Of a DNA stretch of 64,000 nucleotides, positions 58,673 through 64,000 are shown piece after piece. Within the stretch, counting starts at the first letter, position 1; each line of letters opens with the position of its first letter. Under the pieces are notes generated by a model. The model was not told the origin of the DNA. It did not search any database and worked only from the letters and a program-made list of their open reading frames with translations. A program made the position numbers and the translations under genes. Source of the DNA: Phaseolus vulgaris (Eukaryota > Streptophyta > Magnoliopsida > Fabales > Fabaceae); assembly GCF_000499845.2 (NCBI RefSeq), contig NC_023749.2:43210177-43274176 (forward strand). The letters are read 5' to 3'.

Positions 58673-58786
58673 TGTTAGAAAATTATGTAAATTAACTTTA
58701 TAATGTGACTCATATGAAATAGATGTCGGGCTTTGGGTCTGAATATGATTTAATAAAATAAAAGGCACATTGGTTAATGTGAGAAG

Positions 58787-58834
<48 letters not shown>

Positions 58835-59129
58835 CCTAATGATAACCTAATCTGATGGAGATTGGGAAAGAATAGAAACAGGGTTTTGTCTCTACAAAGA
58901 AGGTTCTCTTACTATTGGCCATCAATAAAGGGTGTGACAAGAACATAATTGCCAAGAGATAAACTGAGAAAAGGAGATTAAAGAAACTGTTCACATAGAG
59001 ACTCTCCTGGATCGAGGTAAGTGTCTATCTCTATTATAATTGAATATGATGTGTGAGAATCATAATTTGTAAGATCCTTAAGATTATGATGTGCATTATT
59101 TTTTACTATTGTACACTTTTGATTTTACA
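58673..59129 (+). repeat. 3' LTR of the 52.8-59.1 kb copia
   Basis: 457 bp, with an AT run of about 46 bases at 58787-58832 not present at that length in the 5' LTR. Confidence 0.93.
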
Positions 59130-59196
59130 TGGTCTTCTTTTATAGGACAAGGAGTCACATCCTCTATATACTCTAAATGGAGATGTGAGTCCATTT

Positions 59197-60362
59197 TGTT
59201 GGAATTAATGGCTTAAATAAGAGGGGGGTGAATTGTTTATCAAAATATTTTCGCAAAGATTGAATAATAATTAAGCTTTATCACAAATCACAGATTAAGC
59301 AATCAAGGAAGAAAATCAAAAAATGTAAAAGAATCTGTTTGCAGAATTTCAATCGGTTGAAACTTCATTTTAACCGGTTGTTTATGGCAGCAACAAAAGC
59401 AAAATTAAAACAAACAGTTTATAAGGAGTGAGAGAGAGAGATTACTCAGCCAATTTATACTAGTTCACTCAACCTTGAGCTACATCCAGTTCCCAGAACA
59501 ACCACTGGGTTCCACTAGTAACCAATCACATATTACAATTCACTCAACCACAAAGAGGTGATCTTGATACCACAAGAACCACTCACCCTCTTTGCCATAC
59601 ACACCCTTAGTCAAAACACCCTCTGACTTTACGGGATTTCCACACACTTTACAATTTTATAAAAGAACAAATACAAGAATCATGAGAGGAATAGATTACA
59701 CCTGAGTTTACAAGAATCATAGAGCTCCTATGATCAGACCTTGAACCAATGCTCAACTATTTAGCAATCTTGCAAACCTTTGAAAAACTTTTCTCAAAAT
59801 CAATCTCAATCTCATTGTATTTGATATCTAACTTGTGTTTTTTGATATCTAAATTGCATATTTATAGCTCTCGAAACTAGTCGTTCTAGGCAGCAATTAT
59901 AATTCAACACAGTTTTGATTCACTTGCAAAACAGATTAACAGGTTTTCAAAAAAGTTGTTATCAAATGTGACAATCGGTTGAAAAGTCGTTTTAACCGGT
60001 TGAATTGGTTAGACAGTTATTTAACCAAGTCAAAAATAGTTTTAAAACCTTCAAACAAGCTAAGTGACAAACAACCGATTATTTCGAGGTTTCAACCGGT
60101 TATTTTTCTCTTTGCTTAGAAAAACACTTTTCTCTTTTAAAACAGATTGAGCAAGCTTGTGCAAGGGACTAGGAATGATCTTTACAAGAACTCTAAACAC
60201 CCTAGACTAAGCCTAAACCAAAAGCAGCACAGCTTCAACCTTCACCATAGATTTGAAACATCAAAGCTCCCATCTTCCACACATTTTACACATAAGCACC
60301 TTGGATTAGCTCTTCTAAGCTAAGTTAGCCTTATTCTGATATTAAAGCTAACTAGTCTAACA
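59197..60362 (-). mobile_element. Diverged family-A copia LTR
   Basis: Minus strand; ends TGTTGGAATTAATGG...CTAGTCTAACA, with the C-rich end (AGAGGGGGGTGAATTG on plus). It has three dyad pairs at 21-bp offset, with the core changed to CAACCGG / AACCGGTTG. The flanks (CATTT and TATGT) do not match, so it may have formed by recombination between copies. Confidence 0.8.
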
Positions 60363-62935
60363 TATGTCTCTTTTCAAGATATTTTTATTCATATTGGAGA
60401 CTTTCAAGATATTTATATTTTTATATTCTTTAACTTATCGTCTTGATATTTCTTCTCCAAGTTCTTTTTTAATTGGAGACTCCATTTTCATAGCACGTAA
60501 ACAAATATTTAAAGAAATGACCGGCTTCAATAAGTGGATTCAAAATATGCATTGGTAATGAACTAAATGTAATAGAAAGCAAACATTCCATGAGTATATG
60601 AAAATCATGATGTATATCTCCTTGTCTACATAAGATGTCTTACCAAGTTGGAAGAATACCATTAGATATTTGAAGTTCTTTTATCCATTGAAAAACTAGT
60701 TTACTTCCTTTGTTGTTAAAGTGTAATTTTTATTTTCTTCTTTAACATTTTCCCATTAGCCTACATCTTCAATGCTAAATATGATTGCCTACAATGATGG
60801 AAAACCATCCAGCCACAACACCTATATAATAAGGAGGATGAAGACTTAGAGCTTTGTTAAGGATTTATTATCACATATGAGCCTAATTGGGCTTTTGTCT
60901 ATCTTTTATAGGCCCAATAAAGTGGACAACTCTAGGACGAGGAAATGTACAGGGTATTTCAGAGAAGACCTTTACACCATGAAAGAATATTATAGCCTTA
61001 GTTAGAGGACTACAAGAAGACTAGAACTCAACTGGCTTCAGTAAGACCAAGTCAATATCTTTATGGGCCGAACTTTAGTTTAATAATTTTATAAATTAGT
61101 TATAGATTTTATTTAGGCTATGTATTGGGCCTTAGTTTAATTTTGGGCCTTGTATTTGGACTAATAGAAGAGTGGACATGTATAGTAATAGAGTGGTTGT
61201 GTATTATAAAGTGACTCACCACTTGGCATGGGAAGCATAGGCCTGGTATGATAAGCATGAACGTCCACATGGCTCTTCCTCAATAGAGGGGATCCCCACT
61301 AATTAAGAGATGACATTTTTCAACCTCTCATTTGAGAGGAATAGAATCTCTCAAATGAGAAGAAGACACATGTCAACCTCTCACTTGAGAAGATCATTAG
61401 CATGAAACATGTGACATCACTTGTTATTTGCCAATGGATAATTTTTAGGTTAAAATTACTATTTTAGACATCCAACTTTCCAATAAATAGGAGTGCACAC
61501 CTCTTGTAATTTCTAACCTATAATTAGTATTGAAATGCTACCCATTTATGGCCATTCTACTTGTTCCTAAGTTTTCCCTAGGTTAGTCTCCTTCAAGACT
61601 TAGTCTTGACTCTTTCCTAGTGAGTTGGCCTCACCTCTCATTCTCACAAATTCCTAACTTTTCTTTAATCCATGGAAACTCCTTTTGAGTTTCTTTAATG
61701 CTTTCGCTTCATAAAACTCCTTCATCTTCCATCTAAAGAAGAAATTACAAAGATCACTACTAGACAAAGAAAATTTTCTATATAAATCTAAAGCTTGGTC
61801 CTTCCTTACTTATTATTCTCGACGATGTTGTCAAATAACTTTTTTTTATATGTAAACATTAAAATCGTGTGTCAATAAATTATCCTTCCAATTTGGAAGA
61901 TACATCTTTTTGTCAAATTATCTAACTCTTCTTAACTCAATAATTTGGACTTATAAGGGTTGTCTATGAATTTGGGTAGATCCCTAATTATATGTCAAAC
62001 TTGTTCAAATGTCAACATAGATAGCATCCCACCCATTTCAACTTTTCCCCTTTAGAAAGTAGGTTTTTTTTTTATTCCTCTTAAATGTGTGATTGTAGTG
62101 CAATAATCTACTATGTGAATCAAATTAACTTTTTTTCTTTCCATTCTCTAATCTAATGGTTTTTTATAGTCCATACAACATGGTTTGACCAATTTAACTT
62201 AGTCATACTCGACAAAATGCTATTTGTAGGGAAACTTTTAATAGTTCATTTCAAAGTTGTCTTTATCATAAAACATTTCTTCATTGAAATATAATATGTT
62301 TTAACATCACTTCACAACTTCTTAAAATCATCAATCAAAAGCTATAAATAAACATTGATATGTGTCTTTAAATTACGTTGACCAAGAATGAGACAACTAA
62401 TGAACATCAAAGGTTTGGACATGCACATTTCAGAAGGTAGATGATATAACATTATAGTTATTGGCCAATAAGAATAAGGTTTGACTTATGCTTGAATATG
62501 AGTTAAATCCATCCGAGCATAGACTAAGTTGTACGTGTGAACCAAACGAATGATGTAACACACTTGAACCTATTATGTTATAACAGGGGCATTTCATTTG
62601 TCCTATAGTTTGCATGGATGCAAACAATTTATCTAATATTGAAATTATAGATTAATAGAACATCCTTTTAATTTTAGTTGTTTTTCTGTTTACTTGTTCC
62701 AATTTTACGGCACAATACCTTTAATTATGGCAACTTTTTTTCCAGTAAACCTACACTATTTTTCTTATATTCATTGCCATAAAAAATAATACAACCCTTT
62801 CAAATAAAAATTATTCATCTTAGCCTTCAATCCCAACTTTGGTATCATGCTTTTTACAACATAATAATTTTTTGACAAATAAATTTTTTGCAGATGTTAT
62901 ATCTAAAATGATTTTTGGATTAATATCTTAACAAT
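60363..62935 (-). pseudogene. Third TNP2 transposase remnant, split by an LTR-like insertion
   Basis: On the minus strand, in broken frames. 62935-62640: KSMIPKLGLKAKMN and KLFASMQTIGQMKCP. 62627-62340: VQLSLCSDGFNS, then CMSKPLMFISCLILGQRN and THINVYL. 61850-62200 is further decayed. After the insertion, 60854-60363: FQWIKELQISNGILP, HHDFHILMECLLSITFSSLP and AGHFFKYLF. The order fits TNP2 from its CPNDC-type part to the SHDCHVLM region. A different subfamily from CACTA 2 and 4, and older. Stops are frequent; no activity is possible. Confidence 0.7.
60855..61791 (+). mobile_element. LTR-like insertion in the TNP2 remnant
   Basis: Starts TGTTAAGGATTT and is flanked by AGCTT (60850-60854 and 61792-61796). 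Contains a promoter-like CCAATAAATAGGAGTG at about 61481 and a T/C-rich leader. The right end reads TCTAA instead of CA, so the end may be mutated or misplaced. Confidence 0.55.
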
Positions 62936-63248
62936 GGTTAGAAACATTGCAATTAGATTTGCTAGCTGACAACCTACCACATTGATAATTTAAAATTTGA
63001 TACCCCTTCAAGTAATGATTTATTGGCCTCTAACAACAGATTATAAAATATGAAAAACAAGAAAAAAATACTACAAAGGATAGTTAAATTATGTTCTAAA
63101 ATATTTATTGTTTTTCACGAGTATCATATGATGTTTCATAGTCAGACTATAGGTTTAGATTTTAACAAAATGAAATACTTTTAGTTTTTGATTCTTTCAT
63201 TTTAACAATTCACCTTGTTTAAGTTGATTATCCAAATAACATGAAATG
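62936..63248. other. Unassigned AT-rich DNA
   Basis: Nothing recognised. Confidence 0.5.
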
Positions 63249-64000
63249 TGTAGAAAGATGAAGAGGGGCGTTTACACATTATTTTTATATTGGTTTGTTT
63301 GTCGCAATAGACTAGATTCAGTTCTTGACCAACTAGTCAAGTGCCACAAGGCATATATCATTGTGAAGTACAAAGGAGTACTATTTGATTAAGTCACTCC
63401 TAACTAACACTAAGTATTTTTTGGGCTTGTAGCCGCTTCTATCTAACCCAATCAAGTATATTTTACTCAAGCCACACCTGACTGGCCAATAAGTATTTTT
63501 TCAAAAGTCATTTATGGCTCAAGACAGTTACAAAGGTTGAGTGATCTATAGATCACTGTTTTCACTTACTAGAGAGGATTTGGTTTTTATGACGTGTACA
63601 AGGTTTAAGCTTCATCTACTTGTATACGAGAATGAATACAAACTATGTTCTTACACAAATTTTGGGCACAAAAATATTTTTAGTAGTTTGAGCACTTGCA
63701 AATTATAATTTACTTTTTCTTTCTTCTCTTTGAAGTATGTCTTCTTATAAGCTTGGAAAAGTAGTTGTTGCATTTCCTTTTCTGGTTGAGTAGATTTGAA
63801 CACTCTTCATTGTCTTATCATATGATGAGCTTTTATGTTAGGAAGCATTTAATGCATGGCAGGAAACACTAACTTCTCTTTTCTTCTTCACCCAATCTCT
63901 CTAATAGCTGTCATTACTTATCTTCCTCTGTAGTAGAACCATTTTACACTAAACAATGGTTAAGGGTGCACACCATACAAGACGAACTTTAAAATAGCTT
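63249..64000 (-). mobile_element. SIRE-like LTR, minus, running off the window
   Basis: Begins on plus with TGTAGAAAGATGAAGAGGGGCG, the reverse of the purine/C-rich end seen in other SIRE-like LTRs here. Later blocks match the remnant at 4440-5340. No dyad pairs of the family-A type were noticed. Confidence 0.5.

Larger units (their letters stand above)
52803..59129 (+). mobile_element. Copia element with leader array and nested gypsy LTR piece
   Basis: LTRs 52803-53230 and 58673-59129 (TGTTAGAAAATTATG..., the first decayed to TA at its start), both ending TTTTGATTTTACA. TGGTC flanks both sides (52798-52802, 59130-59134). Primer site, gag, protease and part of integrase are present; the integrase end and most of RT are replaced; the RT end and RNase H follow. 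Lineage within copia not assigned. Confidence 0.93.

Noticed and set aside
59192..60367. Target duplication for the LTR 59197-60362
   Set aside because: Flanks are CATTT and TATGT; not equal, so simple insertion is not supported.
1..64000. Intact host genes, tRNA, rRNA or CRISPR arrays
   Set aside because: None seen on either strand; the only host-gene-like coding is the captured UBP26-like fragment at 37169-38103.

Overview
The window looks like plant nuclear DNA, probably from a legume. It is AT-rich and packed with nested transposable elements. I find no intact host gene, tRNA, rRNA or CRISPR array. The legume call is an inference from the retroelement style (SIRE-type copia LTRs with a pyrimidine-rich 3' end, legume-style L1 and Ty3/gypsy tails); no single marker proves the species. 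Nearly all short ORFs are pieces of broken transposon genes or chance frames.

Layout. 1-1140: a SIRE-type LTR piece (minus) against a copia RNase H tail and its 3' LTR. 1219-2801: a small non-autonomous CACTA element (TSD TTA). 2802-6891: AT-rich DNA with weak LTR-like remnants. 6892-9278: a copia solo LTR (family B, TSD TTACC) holding an inverted Ty3/gypsy tail. 9610-14150: two direct repeats of about 1 kb flanking a decayed copia gag-protease remnant and a TRIM-like element. 14820-19161: a Tork/Tnt1-like copia with two LTRs, preceded by the 3' end of a second copy that shares the first LTR. 19990-22130: LINE and gypsy fragments.

22140-41311 is the most layered part. A minus-strand CACTA element (TNP2 transposase plus a second, TNPD-like gene) was split by a full SIRE-type copia (23674-31511, TSD TATGT). 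That copia was itself hit in gag by a 1.1-kb solo LTR (25070-26214, TSD CATTG). A second CACTA element (34916-40932, TSD TAA) appears to sit in the 5' part of the first. It carries an intron-bearing fragment of a host ubiquitin-protease gene resembling UBP26, so it is a Pack-CACTA-type element.

41312-45255 is AT-rich with a microsatellite and a LINE 3' end. 45256-52367 is a complete-ended plus-strand CACTA (TSD AAA). It has lost the TNP2 catalytic core but keeps a ten-exon second gene with a Ulp1-like C-terminus, which is interrupted by a family-A solo LTR (50476-51585, TSD CCTTA). 52803-59129 is another copia (TSD TGGTC) with a five-copy leader array and a gypsy-type LTR piece in place of most of its integrase C-terminus and RT. 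59197-60362 is a diverged family-A LTR. 60363-62935 is a third TNP2 remnant, split by an LTR-like insertion (60855-61791, flanked by AGCTT). The right edge enters another SIRE-like LTR.

The clearest unusual signal is a dyad motif (core CAACCG/ATTG) in family-A LTRs. It comes almost always in pairs whose centres are 20-21 bp apart, about two DNA turns. The spacing is kept in every copy in the window, including diverged ones, and even inside the pol reading frame.
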